Part shown: positions 52,399 through 61,236 of the stretch, piece by piece | Layout of the letters: each line of letters starts with the position of its first letter | How positions within the stretch are numbered: the first letter of the stretch is position 1 | Assembly (NCBI GenBank): GCA_964390725.1 | Contig: CAYMIW010000002.1 | Coordinates: forward strand, 118,486-182,485 | DNA: 64,000 bases | From: JAABTH01 sp964390725 | GTDB lineage: Bacteria > Bacillota > Dethiobacteria > DTU022 | Direction of reading: 5' to 3' | The notes under the pieces: generated by a model | Databases searched by the model: none | What the model saw: the letters and a program-made list of their open reading frames with translations, nothing else | What the model was told of the DNA's origin: nothing | Translations under genes and position numbers: made by a program

Positions 52399-53223
52399 AT
52401 GGGCTTATCTAAAGAGCAGATTATAAATGCTCACAGGGCTATTGGTGTAATCGATTCAGGCGTTGGCGGTCTTACGGTTGTAAAAGAGATCAGCAGGTTG
52501 CTTCCCCATGAAAGTATTATATATTTTGGCGATACTGCCCGAATGCCTTATGGTCCCCGTTCTTACGAAGAAGTACGGGGTTTTGTTTTTGAGATAATCG
52601 AATTCCTTCGCCACCAGGAAATTAAAATGTTGGTAGTAGCCTGTAACTCTGCAACGGCGGCAGGACTGTCCTATTACCAGGAAAATATTGATTTGCCCAT
52701 AATGGGCGTTATTGAACCCGGAGTAAGGGCGGCGCTTAAGCAGAGCAAGAGTAAAAGAATCGGGGTGATCGGCACAAGCGGAACAATTAACAGCAGTGAA
52801 TATGAAAAAACTCTACACAGCTTTAACGGCGATTTGCATATTGTAAGCAAGGCTTGCCCACTCTTTGTTTTGTTGGTTGAAAACAACCTGGTTGATACAC
52901 CTGAAGCAAAACAGGTGGCCCATGAATATCTTGACCCCCTGGTTCGAGAAGATATTGACACCCTGATTCTTGGTTGCACTCATTATCCCCTGATGTTCAG
53001 TTTAATCCAGGAGGTTGTCGGTTCTTCAGTGCGGCTGATCAACTCGGCTGAAGAGATTGCTGCAGATGTTGAAGCTATTTTAAACAGCAACGGGATGATA
53101 AACCCCCTGAGTTGCGAGGCTTCCCGTTATCGATTCTTTGTCAGCGGTAATACTGTACCTTTCGAAGAGGTTGGAACAAAGTTGCTCAATCGTAATATAA
53201 AAGCCTACCAGGTTAACTTGTAA
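52399..53223 (+). CDS. murI: Glutamate racemase
   Basis: 274 residues. Makes D-glutamate for peptidoglycan in the cytoplasm, cofactor-independent. Motifs: GVIDSGVGGLTV, IIYFGDTARMPYG, catalytic Cys in VVACNSATAAG (about residue 79) and the second catalytic Cys in LGCTHYPLM (about 193). Expected length. Ribosome site GAAGTAGAG before ATG 52399 is modest, as usual for a coupled second gene. Faces the htpX gene tail-to-tail. Confidence 0.95.
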   Translation: MGLSKEQIINAHRAIGVIDSGVGGLTVVKEISRLLPHESIIYFGDTARMPYGPRSYEEVRGFVFEIIEFLRHQEIKMLVVACNSATAAGLSYYQENIDLPIMGVIEPGVRAALKQSKSKRIGVIGTSGTINSSEYEKTLHSFNGDLHIVSKACPLFVLLVENNLVDTPEAKQVAHEYLDPLVREDIDTLILGCTHYPLMFSLIQEVVGSSVRLINSAEEIAADVEAILNSNGMINPLSCEASRYRFFVSGNTVPFEEVGTKLLNRNIKAYQVNL

Positions 53224-53266
53224 CAGGCAGGCCTTATGTGTGATTACTCAACGGAAAAACATATAT

Positions 53267-54169
53267 CTACATAGCCCGTAGGCGTTTGATTCTTTCTTCA
53301 GCCGGAGGGTGGGTAGAAAACAAAGCGCTTGCTTTATTTACAGCCTTTGCTCCCAAAGCAGGATTGACAATGTAAAGTCCATTTAGAGCATTATTTTCAA
53401 GCTTGCTTTTGGGAACCTGCATATCGGTGATTTTTTCAAGAGCACTGGCTAAACCTTCTGGGTATCCTGTGAAATCAGCAGCGGTAGCATCTGCCAGGTA
53501 TTCACGTTGTCTGGATATGGCAAATTTCAGCAGCTGGGCGAATAACGGGGCAATGATTGCTACTACCAGGAACACTATAAAAGCTATCAGCTGCCCCTGG
53601 TTATTTCTGCGGCTTCCTCCGAGACCACCGAATAATACCGACCTGCGGGCAATAGTGGCCAAAAAAACAATTGTACCAGCCAGAACCACAGCTACAGTTG
53701 CCAGTAAAACATCATAATTGTTGATATGGGCCATTTCATGGGCAATTACACCTTCTATTTCCTGCCTGTTCAGTCTTTTCAGCAGTCCCCTGGTTACTCC
53801 AATAACAGCATGCTCAGGATTTCTGCCCGCAGCGAAGGCATTAGGTACTTCAGACTCAATTATATATATTTTGGGCATTGGTTTTCCGGCAGCCATGCTT
53901 AATCCTTCTACTGTATTGTAAAGGAAGGGTTCTTCCTGTTTTGACACCTCGCGTGCGCCCGCCATCGAGGTAACAACTCCCTGGCCACCCAGGTAACTGA
54001 CAAGAAAAAGAATTATAAAAATAATTCCGGCTATGACCATGCCTAATATAGTTGAACCGATATAAAGCCCGGCAAAATAGCCAATAGCGGCAAACAGGAC
54101 AGCATAGAGGAAAAAAAGAAAAATAGTTTTTCTTTTATTGGAAGCAATTCTCCCATATATCGGATCCAT
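53267..54169 (-). CDS. htpX: HtpX-like M48 membrane metalloprotease
   Basis: 300 residues. Two N-terminal and two central membrane segments; zinc motif HEMAHINNYD (H-E-x-x-H, about residues 142-151) and third ligand Glu in REYLADATAADFTG. Degrades damaged membrane proteins at the cytoplasmic face. ATG overlaps the LemA stop (TAATG), so translation is coupled. LemA-HtpX pairing is common in Firmicutes and Thermotogae. Confidence 0.93.
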   Translation of the reverse strand: MDPIYGRIASNKRKTIFLFFLYAVLFAAIGYFAGLYIGSTILGMVIAGIIFIILFLVSYLGGQGVVTSMAGAREVSKQEEPFLYNTVEGLSMAAGKPMPKIYIIESEVPNAFAAGRNPEHAVIGVTRGLLKRLNRQEIEGVIAHEMAHINNYDVLLATVAVVLAGTIVFLATIARRSVLFGGLGGSRRNNQGQLIAFIVFLVVAIIAPLFAQLLKFAISRQREYLADATAADFTGYPEGLASALEKITDMQVPKSKLENNALNGLYIVNPALGAKAVNKASALFSTHPPAEERIKRLRAM

Positions 54170-54741
54170 TACCTGCGGTCACCACCTTCCAGATCAATAT
54201 CGGGAACCTGGCGAACCTGCTCTGTTTCAACCTCAAAAAATTCCCTGCGTTTGAAGCGGAACAGGTTGGCGATGATGTTGTTTGGGATTTTTTGAATAAC
54301 CGTATTATAAACCATGACGGTCCTGTTATAGCGTTGTCGTGAATAAGCAATCTTGTTTTCAATCCCAACCAGTTCTTCCTGCAGCATTAGAAAATTTTGA
54401 TTTGCTTTAAGCTCAGGGTAGTTTTCAGCAACAGCAAAGAGACTTTTTATAGACTTGGAAGCTATATCATCAGCTCCGGCATTATCCTTTATGCTTGATG
54501 CGTTAATCCAGTCTGTTCGTGCCCTGGTAATTGCTTCCAGTAGCTCTCGCTCATGTTTCATATACCCCTTAACAGTATTAACCAGGTTTGGAACCAGGTC
54601 AAACCTTTTTTGCAGCAGGGTATCAATATTTGCATAAGTCGTATCAGCCATATTACGAAGGCCGATCAGGCGGTTATAGGTGTATACAAAAAATGCGACA
54701 ATACATATGATGATGCCAGGGAGAATATAACTGGTGTCCAT
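54169..54741 (-). CDS. lemA: LemA family membrane protein
   Basis: 190 residues. One N-terminal membrane helix (ILPGIIICIVAFFVYTYN), then a long helical domain with NMADTTYANIDTLLQKRFDLVPNLVNTV, the LemA signature. AGGAGG precedes the ATG at 54741. Function not firmly known; the coupling with htpX suggests a role in envelope proteostasis. Divergent from rph, with 191 bases between. Confidence 0.93.
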   Translation of the reverse strand: MDTSYILPGIIICIVAFFVYTYNRLIGLRNMADTTYANIDTLLQKRFDLVPNLVNTVKGYMKHERELLEAITRARTDWINASSIKDNAGADDIASKSIKSLFAVAENYPELKANQNFLMLQEELVGIENKIAYSRQRYNRTVMVYNTVIQKIPNNIIANLFRFKRREFFEVETEQVRQVPDIDLEGGDRR

Positions 54742-54932
54742 AATAGAACCTCCTTGTTGGGCTGATAGTAATAATTCGTTATTTGTTTCATCATTCCTTT
54801 AAAGATAACAGATACATAATTATAACATGATCAGGGTAACAACTAACAAAAGGAATAGATAGAACCATGTGGAATAAAAAAAGCATACAGGGATAAAGAT
54901 GTAAATAAAGCATGGAGAAAGGATAATTATTA

Positions 54933-55688
54933 ATGGGTATAGTAAGAAAAGGTAAAAGAAATAAAAATGAGCTACGCCCCTTGAAGATAACTCCTTCATA
55001 TCTCAAATATCCTGAAGGATCTGCATTAATTGAGTTGGGTGATACCGCGGTTATCTGCACGGCAACGGTTGAGGAAAAGGTACCTCCCTTTTTGAAAGGA
55101 CTGGAGCAGGGCTGGGTGACAGCTGAATATGCCATGCTGCCGCGTTCCACAGATGTAAGGAGTTCCAGGGAAAGAAGTAAAGCCAGCTCGCGCAGCCTGG
55201 AAATACAGCGTTTAATCGGGCGCTCGCTGCGAGCGGTTGTTGATCTCTCATTGCTGGGTGAAAGAACAATTTGGCTGGATTGTGACGTAATCCAGGCTGA
55301 CGGAGGAACACGCACTGCTTCAATAAGCGGCGCTTATGTAGCAATGGTTGAAGCCCTGTATAAAATAAAAAGCGAGGCGTTAATTTCAACTTTTCCCCTG
55401 CATGATTTTCTTTCTGCTGTTAGCGTTGGCCTGCTGGATGGCTGCCCGGTTTTAGATCTGGATTTTGAAGAAGATTCAACAGCCGATGTAGATATGAATG
55501 TAGTTATGACTGCATCAGGAATGCTGGTTGAAGTGCAGGGTTCGGCTGAGAAAGCCCTGTTTGACAGGGAACAATTAAATAATTTTATTGATCTGGCCGG
55601 GGCAGGAATCGAGCAGATTACGGCTGTGCAGAAACAGGCTCTTGGCAGTAAAATAACTGCTTTAATTGAAAATACCAGCAATAGATGA
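54933..55688 (+). CDS. rph: Ribonuclease PH
   Basis: 251 residues, standard length. AAAGGA lies about 9 nt before ATG 54933. Motifs: GDTAVICTATVEEKVPPFLKG, AEYAMLPRST, RSLRAVVDLSLLGERTIWLDCDVIQADGGTRTASI. A phosphorolytic 3'-to-5' exonuclease that trims tRNA 3' ends. Followed after 69 nt by rdgB, the classic rph-rdgB arrangement. Confidence 0.96.
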   Translation: MGIVRKGKRNKNELRPLKITPSYLKYPEGSALIELGDTAVICTATVEEKVPPFLKGLEQGWVTAEYAMLPRSTDVRSSRERSKASSRSLEIQRLIGRSLRAVVDLSLLGERTIWLDCDVIQADGGTRTASISGAYVAMVEALYKIKSEALISTFPLHDFLSAVSVGLLDGCPVLDLDFEEDSTADVDMNVVMTASGMLVEVQGSAEKALFDREQLNNFIDLAGAGIEQITAVQKQALGSKITALIENTSNR

Positions 55689-55757
55689 GAAATATTCTGG
55701 TTACCTTTTTTTAATTTAGAATAAAAAAACAAACGTTTACCTGTGGGAGTTGGATTG

Positions 55758-56357
55758 ATGAAAAAAATAATTCTTGCTACAGCAAATCAGCATAAAGTAG
55801 ACGAACTGAAACAAATTCTGTCTGATTTACCGTTACAGTTTTTAACGATAAAAGATTATCCGGGGCTGGTAATGCCGGAGGAAGACTGTCCTGATTTTGC
55901 GGGAAATGCAGCGAAAAAAGCAGAAGCTGTTTCTGCTTTTACAGACGAGATTGCCCTGGCCGATGATTCAGGTTTAGAGGTTGAAGCTCTTGAAGGCCGT
56001 CCCGGTGTTTATTCGGCACGTTATGCCGGCAGGGAAGGCGATTACGAGGCTAATAACCGTTTGCTGCTAAAAGAACTTGAAGGTCTTTCGCCGGCTGAGC
56101 GAAAAGCCCGGTTTGTATCAGTAATTGCCATAGCTGTGCCGGGAGACCAGACTTACCTGGTTGAAGGAAGCTGCCCCGGCCTGATTATTGAGCAGTACCG
56201 TGGTGAGGGCGGTTTTGGTTATGATCCGCTTTTTCTTTACGAACCAGCAGGGCTTACCTTTGCCGAAATGCCTGCAGAAGAAAAAAATAAGGTCAGTCAC
56301 AGGGCACGGGCGCTGCAAGGAGCCCGGAATTTACTGTTAAAAATTATCAGCCGCTAA
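55758..56357 (+). CDS. rdgB: XTP/dITP diphosphatase (RdgB/HAM1)
   Basis: 199 residues. ATG 55758 has GGGAG 9 nt upstream; GTG 55743 precedes that site. Substrate motif TANQHKVDELKQIL, ALADDSGLEVEAL, and GYDPLFLYEPAGLTFAEM are family-typical. Hydrolyses deaminated purine nucleotides to keep them out of DNA and RNA. Second gene of the rph-rdgB unit; terminator at 56436. Confidence 0.96.
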   Translation: MKKIILATANQHKVDELKQILSDLPLQFLTIKDYPGLVMPEEDCPDFAGNAAKKAEAVSAFTDEIALADDSGLEVEALEGRPGVYSARYAGREGDYEANNRLLLKELEGLSPAERKARFVSVIAIAVPGDQTYLVEGSCPGLIIEQYRGEGGFGYDPLFLYEPAGLTFAEMPAEEKNKVSHRARALQGARNLLLKIISR

Positions 56358-56435
56358 TGCTATTGTGAGAACTGCCTGCTAATTATTATCCGGAAAATAT
56401 TAAACAATAAAGTAAAGTAAATAACTAACTGTTCT

Positions 56436-56473
56436 ATTGAGACAAACCAATGTTATAAGCTTGTGGTCTCAAT
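56436..56473 (+). terminator. Terminator after rdgB
   Basis: ATTGAGAC (56436-56443) pairs with GTCTCAAT (56466-56473); T-poor tail, loop of 22 nt. Confidence 0.55.
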
Positions 56474-56474
56474 C

Positions 56475-56503
56475 TTGCTAATTTGTTTTTGCTGTGCTAC
56501 AAT
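56475..56503 (+). promoter_or_regulatory. SigA-type promoter of tRNA-Pro
   Basis: TTGCTA (56475-56480), 17-nt spacer, TACAAT (56498-56503). Confidence 0.7.
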
Positions 56504-56531
56504 TACTCTGCTGCTGTAAACAGCATCATAT

Positions 56532-56608
<77 letters not shown>

Positions 56609-56616
56609 GTAAAAAT

Positions 56617-56661
56617 AAAGGGCTTCTTGAGAAGAGTTTTCTCAGAAAGCCCTTTGTTTTT
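56617..56661 (+). terminator. Terminator of tRNA-Pro
   Basis: AAAGGGCTT (56617-56625) pairs with AAGCCCTTT (56647-56655), then GTTTTT. Confidence 0.85.
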
Positions 56662-56787
56662 ACTGTGAGTAAACTTCTATCTCTTTCTGTTGCGCTATAT
56701 TTTGATTTATACAGTGATATAATATACGCAGTTAGCAGAGCAACTGATTGATAGCTCAAGCAGATAATTATTTGGGAGGCGCATAGT

Positions 56788-57702
56788 TTGAGGATTATCG
56801 ATTGCCACAGCCACCTCGGGGATATACTTTATCCTGATGGGGGAAAACTGATTGCAATGAAGAATGTTTCCATGCCTGATAAATTCGATATTGTCACCTA
56901 CAATGAAACTATGCTGCAAAGGTCTTTCGGCTTGGGTGAAATACTGTATAATCTTATGAAGCATTGGGTAACCAGAGTTGAACGGGCGAGAAACGCTGCT
57001 GCTACTCTTGAGAATATGGCTAAGTCGCTTGATGACAATGGTATAGCTTATGCAGTTTGCCTGCCCATTGCACCCTATCTGACTTATCAGGATTTAGCAA
57101 AAGCGCGCCTTGAAGATGACCGGATTTTGCCTTTTACTTCAATTGATTTTTCACTTGGAGAGCAGGCGATATCTGAAGTTATTCGTGATATTGAAGATGG
57201 GGCTCTGGGCCTTAAATTACATCCGATAATTCAGCGCAAACCTTTAAATGATCCGCTTGTATCAGAAGTGCTCCAGGAATTTGCTAAGTTTAACAAGCCG
57301 GTTTTGACTCATGCCGGGGTTTCTCACTATTACCTTGGTCTTGAAAAAAAGCTGAATCAACCCGCAAACGGCAAAATTAGTAATGTGGAAACTCTGGTTA
57401 AAACTTTTCCTGATATTAAATTCATTATCGGCCACGCCGGCCTCTTTCAGGTAGGTCAAGTTTGCGAGCGGCTTAAAGGATTGGATAATGTATGGGTTGA
57501 TACAAGCTTCCAGTCTCCAGAAATTATCAGAAGACTGATTAAAACTTTCGGCCCTGAAAAGGTTGTGTACGCTTCTGATTGGCCCTATGGATATCGTGAA
57601 CCGGCTTTAAAAACAGTGAAAATAGCATGCCGCGGAGACAGGGAACTGGAGGAAATGGTCTTTTACAAAAATGCTGCCGCTCTTCTCGGATTAAGCGATT
57701 AA
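56788..57702 (+). CDS. Amidohydrolase family protein (PF04909-like)
   Basis: 304 residues. TTG 56788 follows GGGAGGCG; TATAAT at 56718-56723 is a probable -10. Metal-site landmarks of amidohydrolase-2 enzymes: DCHSHLGD (His-x-His), GLKLHPI, VLTHAG, FIIGHAG and YASDWPYG (Asp). Such enzymes hydrolyse or decarboxylate cyclic and aromatic acids; the substrate here is unknown. Single gene; a bidirectional terminator separates it from the oppositely oriented fmdB-like gene. Confidence 0.85.
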   Translation: MRIIDCHSHLGDILYPDGGKLIAMKNVSMPDKFDIVTYNETMLQRSFGLGEILYNLMKHWVTRVERARNAAATLENMAKSLDDNGIAYAVCLPIAPYLTYQDLAKARLEDDRILPFTSIDFSLGEQAISEVIRDIEDGALGLKLHPIIQRKPLNDPLVSEVLQEFAKFNKPVLTHAGVSHYYLGLEKKLNQPANGKISNVETLVKTFPDIKFIIGHAGLFQVGQVCERLKGLDNVWVDTSFQSPEIIRRLIKTFGPEKVVYASDWPYGYREPALKTVKIACRGDRELEEMVFYKNAAALLGLSD

Positions 57703-57751
57703 TCTGAATTTGAAACTGACCAGCATATTTGATTTATGGAAGCCATATAAA

Positions 57752-57786
57752 GAAGGGGGTACATCCGGTTTTGATGTGCCCCCTTC
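57752..57786. terminator. Bidirectional terminator between convergent genes
   Basis: GAAGGGGGTACATC pairs with GATGTGCCCCCTTC, near-perfect 14-bp arms. On the minus strand it is followed by TTTATAT. Confidence 0.75.
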
Positions 57787-57806
57787 ACTGCACTAAAAGC
57801 CTAATC

Positions 57807-57977
57807 TTAATGCAGGTGAGTGGAAGAAATAACGATCATGTTGCCGAAATACTGGGTCATATTTTTGCTTCCACAGGCGGGGCAAACACGCTCCAATCCT
57901 TTCTCTTTTTCGGCGAGGCTTTCCTTAACCTCCATAATCTTGCCGCAGTCCTTGCAGATATATTCGTAAACAGGCAT
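57807..57977 (-). CDS. FmdB-like zinc ribbon protein
   Basis: 56 residues. ATG at 57977 has GAGGAGG upstream; the longer ORF from 57995 starts inside that site. MPVYEYICKDCGKIME...CPACGSKNM is the FmdB/CxxC_CxxC_SSSS ribbon with two Cys pairs, likely binding zinc. Regulatory or scaffold role unknown. 32 nt behind the PLP decarboxylase gene and transcribed the same way. Confidence 0.88.
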   Translation of the reverse strand: MPVYEYICKDCGKIMEVKESLAEKEKGLERVCPACGSKNMTQYFGNMIVISSTHLH

Positions 57978-58009
57978 GGCAGCAACCCTCCTCAAATATG
58001 GAATTGGCC

Positions 58010-59434
58010 TTACATGTTGAAAAACAGGGTTAACATTTGATCGCGCAGATCGGCTGGCAACAGATCAAGGGCTGTATTGAGCGGACCCATTTGCTCCGGC
58101 AGATCCATACCGGTAAGTCCGATAAGGGGAATAATAGCCATCATTACCTCCTCAACCGGTTTACCTTTAACCTCTTCTATAGCATTAACAAATATCTCCC
58201 GTTTGATGCTCGAGCCGTTTTGGTGTAAGTCCTCAATTACCTCATTTAAATTGGTTAAAAATTTATCAGCGTGGGGGACGTTTGCCTGAGTGAGGCTGAC
58301 ATGCAGGTTTGGCGGACTGCCGCCGCAGGCAAACTGAGGAATCATGTGCCAGCCCTTTTCGCGCATTTTATCGTCTATTTCAAAAACATTGTAAGATTCT
58401 GAGGCGATAGTGAACATGCACATATCGGGGCTGCCGAGCACCTCTATTCCGTCAATTTCTTTAATCCCCTTCAACAGCTTTGCGGTTGCTTTCTGCGAAC
58501 GTTGAACTATGTCCTGGAAACCTTCTTCACCTAAAAAACGGAGCATAGCCCAGGCGGCAGCGACAGGTCCCCCGGTTTTGCTGCTCTGGGTTGTTGCATT
58601 TATGACAACATACTCAGTGGTGCTGGAACAGACAAACCATGCATATTTGCGCAGATCACGGTTGCGGTATAGAATAACTGAAGCATTTTTAGGTGTATAA
58701 CCGTACTTATGCAGGTCTGCCGAGATGCTGGTGACCCCGGGAACCGAGAAATCAAAAGTGCGTACTTCTTCTCCCATGCGGCGCATTATTGAGAGGTAGA
58801 TGCCGCCAACACAGCCATCAACGTGGAAGAGAATACCTCTTTCTTTTGCCAGGGCTGCCATTTCAGTAATCGGGTCAATTGAGCCGTGAGAAAAATTAGG
58901 CGCTGAACCGACACCAATGATTGTATTTGGTCCAAGTGCTTTTTCGAAGGTTTCTAAATCAGCCCTGTATTCATTTAACTCTATATCCGTTTGGATCGGT
59001 TTTACATTAAAGTAGTGAGCAGCTTTTAAAAAGGCAGGATGAGCAGAAACAGGTAGAACCATTTCCGGTTCTTTGATCTCCGGCCGGTTAACTCTTGCCC
59101 AGTCGCGAGCTGTCTTAATGGCCATCATAATGCTTTCTGTTCCCCCGCTGGTCATATTGCCAACAACTTCGTCATCAGCGCGTAAAAGTTCTGCCAGGGA
59201 AGCGACGACCTCTTTTTCAATTTTTCCGATGCTCGGATACATATTCATGTATAAAGCGTTCTGAGGTAGAAAGCGGGTATAGGCTTCCACCGCCAGGTCA
59301 TGGGCATTTTCACCCGGGTCATAAAGACCTGTTAGCACTTTTCCGGTTCGCCAGTTAACATCGTTTTCGGTAAATAATTTCATTTCTTCCAAAACGTTTT
59401 CTTTTGAGATCCCTTTCTCCTGCAATGCGCCCAT
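58010..59434 (-). CDS. PLP-dependent decarboxylase/lyase (GadB/sphingosine-phosphate-lyase-like)
   Basis: 474 residues. ATG at 59434 has GGGAAGG about 9 nt upstream; an ATG at 59443 abuts it. Fold type I PLP enzyme: GNMTSGGTESIMMAIKTARDW, FHVDGCVGGIY (PLP Asp), and SISADLHKYGY, where the Lys forms the aldimine. Closest by pattern to the sphingosine-1-phosphate lyase/MfnA branch. Probably decarboxylates an amino acid or cleaves an amino alcohol; no cognate antiporter is adjacent. Divergent from the GPH carrier. Confidence 0.85.
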   Translation of the reverse strand: MGALQEKGISKENVLEEMKLFTENDVNWRTGKVLTGLYDPGENAHDLAVEAYTRFLPQNALYMNMYPSIGKIEKEVVASLAELLRADDEVVGNMTSGGTESIMMAIKTARDWARVNRPEIKEPEMVLPVSAHPAFLKAAHYFNVKPIQTDIELNEYRADLETFEKALGPNTIIGVGSAPNFSHGSIDPITEMAALAKERGILFHVDGCVGGIYLSIMRRMGEEVRTFDFSVPGVTSISADLHKYGYTPKNASVILYRNRDLRKYAWFVCSSTTEYVVINATTQSSKTGGPVAAAWAMLRFLGEEGFQDIVQRSQKATAKLLKGIKEIDGIEVLGSPDMCMFTIASESYNVFEIDDKMREKGWHMIPQFACGGSPPNLHVSLTQANVPHADKFLTNLNEVIEDLHQNGSSIKREIFVNAIEEVKGKPVEEVMMAIIPLIGLTGMDLPEQMGPLNTALDLLPADLRDQMLTLFFNM

Positions 59435-59585
59435 TAAGACCATCCTTCCCTTGATAAAATGCAGTCTCGTTAATCTTTTTCAGCAGAGAGAGTAACGGTT
59501 GGTGAAGTTAAATTTTTACATATTTATTATAGCACTTTAATTAATTGATTATCAAGGATATAATTACAATATTAAAAAAAATATA

Positions 59586-59607
59586 AATTGACGATTAATA
59601 GTCAATT
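59586..59607 (+). promoter_or_regulatory. Inverted repeat in the promoter region of the GPH carrier
   Basis: AATTGAC - 8 nt - GTCAATT, a perfect 7-base inverted repeat overlapping a TTGACG that could be a -35 box. Resembles an operator for a dimeric repressor; it lies between the divergent decarboxylase and carrier genes and could serve either. Confidence 0.4.
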
Positions 59608-59662
59608 ATGTTACTATTTTCTTGTTTAATATGTAAAAATAACCCATTGGAGAGACAATTTA

Positions 59663-61009
59663 ATGAATACAAAAAAGTCGCTTAGCCTGGGAACCTATTT
59701 GGGATATGGCGTTGGTTCGCTTGGAACGGGAATATTTTCGACAGTACCCGGTCTGCTTTTGTTGAGTTTCATGGTTCGTTATTTGCAGGTTCCACCGGCT
59801 TTGGCCGGTATTGTTATTTTTATACCGCGTTTTTGGGATGTTATTACTGACCCTTTTGCCGGTTCTTTATCGGACAGGACCCGTAGTAAATGGGGTGCCC
59901 GCCGCCCATGGATGCTGGCAGGTTCTTTAACCCTGCCAGTTGCTTTTGCTTTTCTTTTCAGGGTACCGGAACAACAGGGCTTAGAGGCGGCCTGGTATGT
60001 GCTCGCTATTTATGTATTGTGCACTACTTTTTATACTGTTTACCAGGTTCCCTACATTGCCATGCCTGCTGAAATGACAGAAAACTATGATGAAAGAACA
60101 ACTGTAATGTCATTCAGGATTGCCTTTATGACGTTAGGAATCCTGATCGGTGGCGCCCTGGCCCCGGAACTGGTCAGCGCCGGGGGAGGCGGCAGGGAAG
60201 GGTATACCCTGATGGGAATAGTTGTTGGTATAATCCTGTTTTTTTCTTTAATTATTTCATTCATCGGAACTAGCAGGGTTCCCCATGTAGAAGCTGTACC
60301 GGCAGCAGTATCTTTCCGGAAACAAATGCGGGCGGCAATGCAAAACAAACCTTTTTTTATACTCTTCGGTTCATATATTATCCAGGTTCTTGGTATCGGT
60401 GCGATGCTGGCCGGGGTTGATTTTTATTCCGCTTACATTCTCGGTGATCCCGGTTTGACCAGCGTGCTCTTTGTTTGCTTAATCGGTCCGGCACTGGTGA
60501 CAATGCCGATCTGGGTCAGGGTTGGTAGACGTTACGGGAAGCTGGCAGGTTATATAATCTGTACGATTTTATTTACTGTTGGTGGTTTTTGCTTAATGAT
60601 TACCGGAGCTGAAAGGCTATGGCTGGTATTTCTGATTGTTTTTGTGATGGGTGCCGGGTATGCGGGAACACAGCTATTTCCTTATTCAATGCTTCCCGAT
60701 ACAATCAGCGCTGATACAATAAAAACCGGACTCCGCAGAGCGGGTGCCTATACCGGGATCTGGACAGCGGCTGACAAAGCGGGTTTTGCCGTAGGGCCTG
60801 TGGTGTTCGCTTCAATCCTGGCCCTGACCGGTTTTATTGAAACTGAAGGTGGTGCTATTATTAGCCAACCTGCTCCTGCCTTAACCGGAGTCAGGATAGG
60901 TTTTGCCCTCTTGCCGGCAGTTTTAATGGGCTTGAGTCTTCTTCTGCTGCGACGCTATAAGCTTGATTCGGTAACGCTGGAAGCAATTGGTGCCCAAAAA
61001 AATGAATAA
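59663..61009 (+). CDS. GPH-family (MelB-like) sugar/cation symporter
   Basis: 448 residues, 12 membrane segments. GGAGAG lies about 9 nt before ATG 59663. N-terminal YGVGSLGTG, DVITDPFAGSLSDRTRSKWGARRPWML (loop 2-3 of the GPH family, with the cation-site Asp in VITD) and central YQVPYIAMPAEMT support this. Members import glycosides, pentosides or hexuronides with Na+ or H+. Substrate unknown; no glycosidase nearby. The inverted repeat at 59586 may regulate it. Confidence 0.88.
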   Translation: MNTKKSLSLGTYLGYGVGSLGTGIFSTVPGLLLLSFMVRYLQVPPALAGIVIFIPRFWDVITDPFAGSLSDRTRSKWGARRPWMLAGSLTLPVAFAFLFRVPEQQGLEAAWYVLAIYVLCTTFYTVYQVPYIAMPAEMTENYDERTTVMSFRIAFMTLGILIGGALAPELVSAGGGGREGYTLMGIVVGIILFFSLIISFIGTSRVPHVEAVPAAVSFRKQMRAAMQNKPFFILFGSYIIQVLGIGAMLAGVDFYSAYILGDPGLTSVLFVCLIGPALVTMPIWVRVGRRYGKLAGYIICTILFTVGGFCLMITGAERLWLVFLIVFVMGAGYAGTQLFPYSMLPDTISADTIKTGLRRAGAYTGIWTAADKAGFAVGPVVFASILALTGFIETEGGAIISQPAPALTGVRIGFALLPAVLMGLSLLLLRRYKLDSVTLEAIGAQKNE

Positions 61010-61236
61010 TGAATGTGCTGAATAAACGGTTTGTCTGCGGCCCTGAATCAGGCCCATTCATTTATAGTTACTGATCCTGTGACAAATCCAATGATAAATG
61101 CCTGTTTTAGCAGAGTTTCGTTAAGCACCTGGGTAGCAACCCCCAATAATTATATTAGTAACCCAATTTAAAAAGAGAAGATAAACAGGAAGGTTATTTA
61201 CCAGGGTTATTGAATACTTATCCCGGAGGTGATTAC

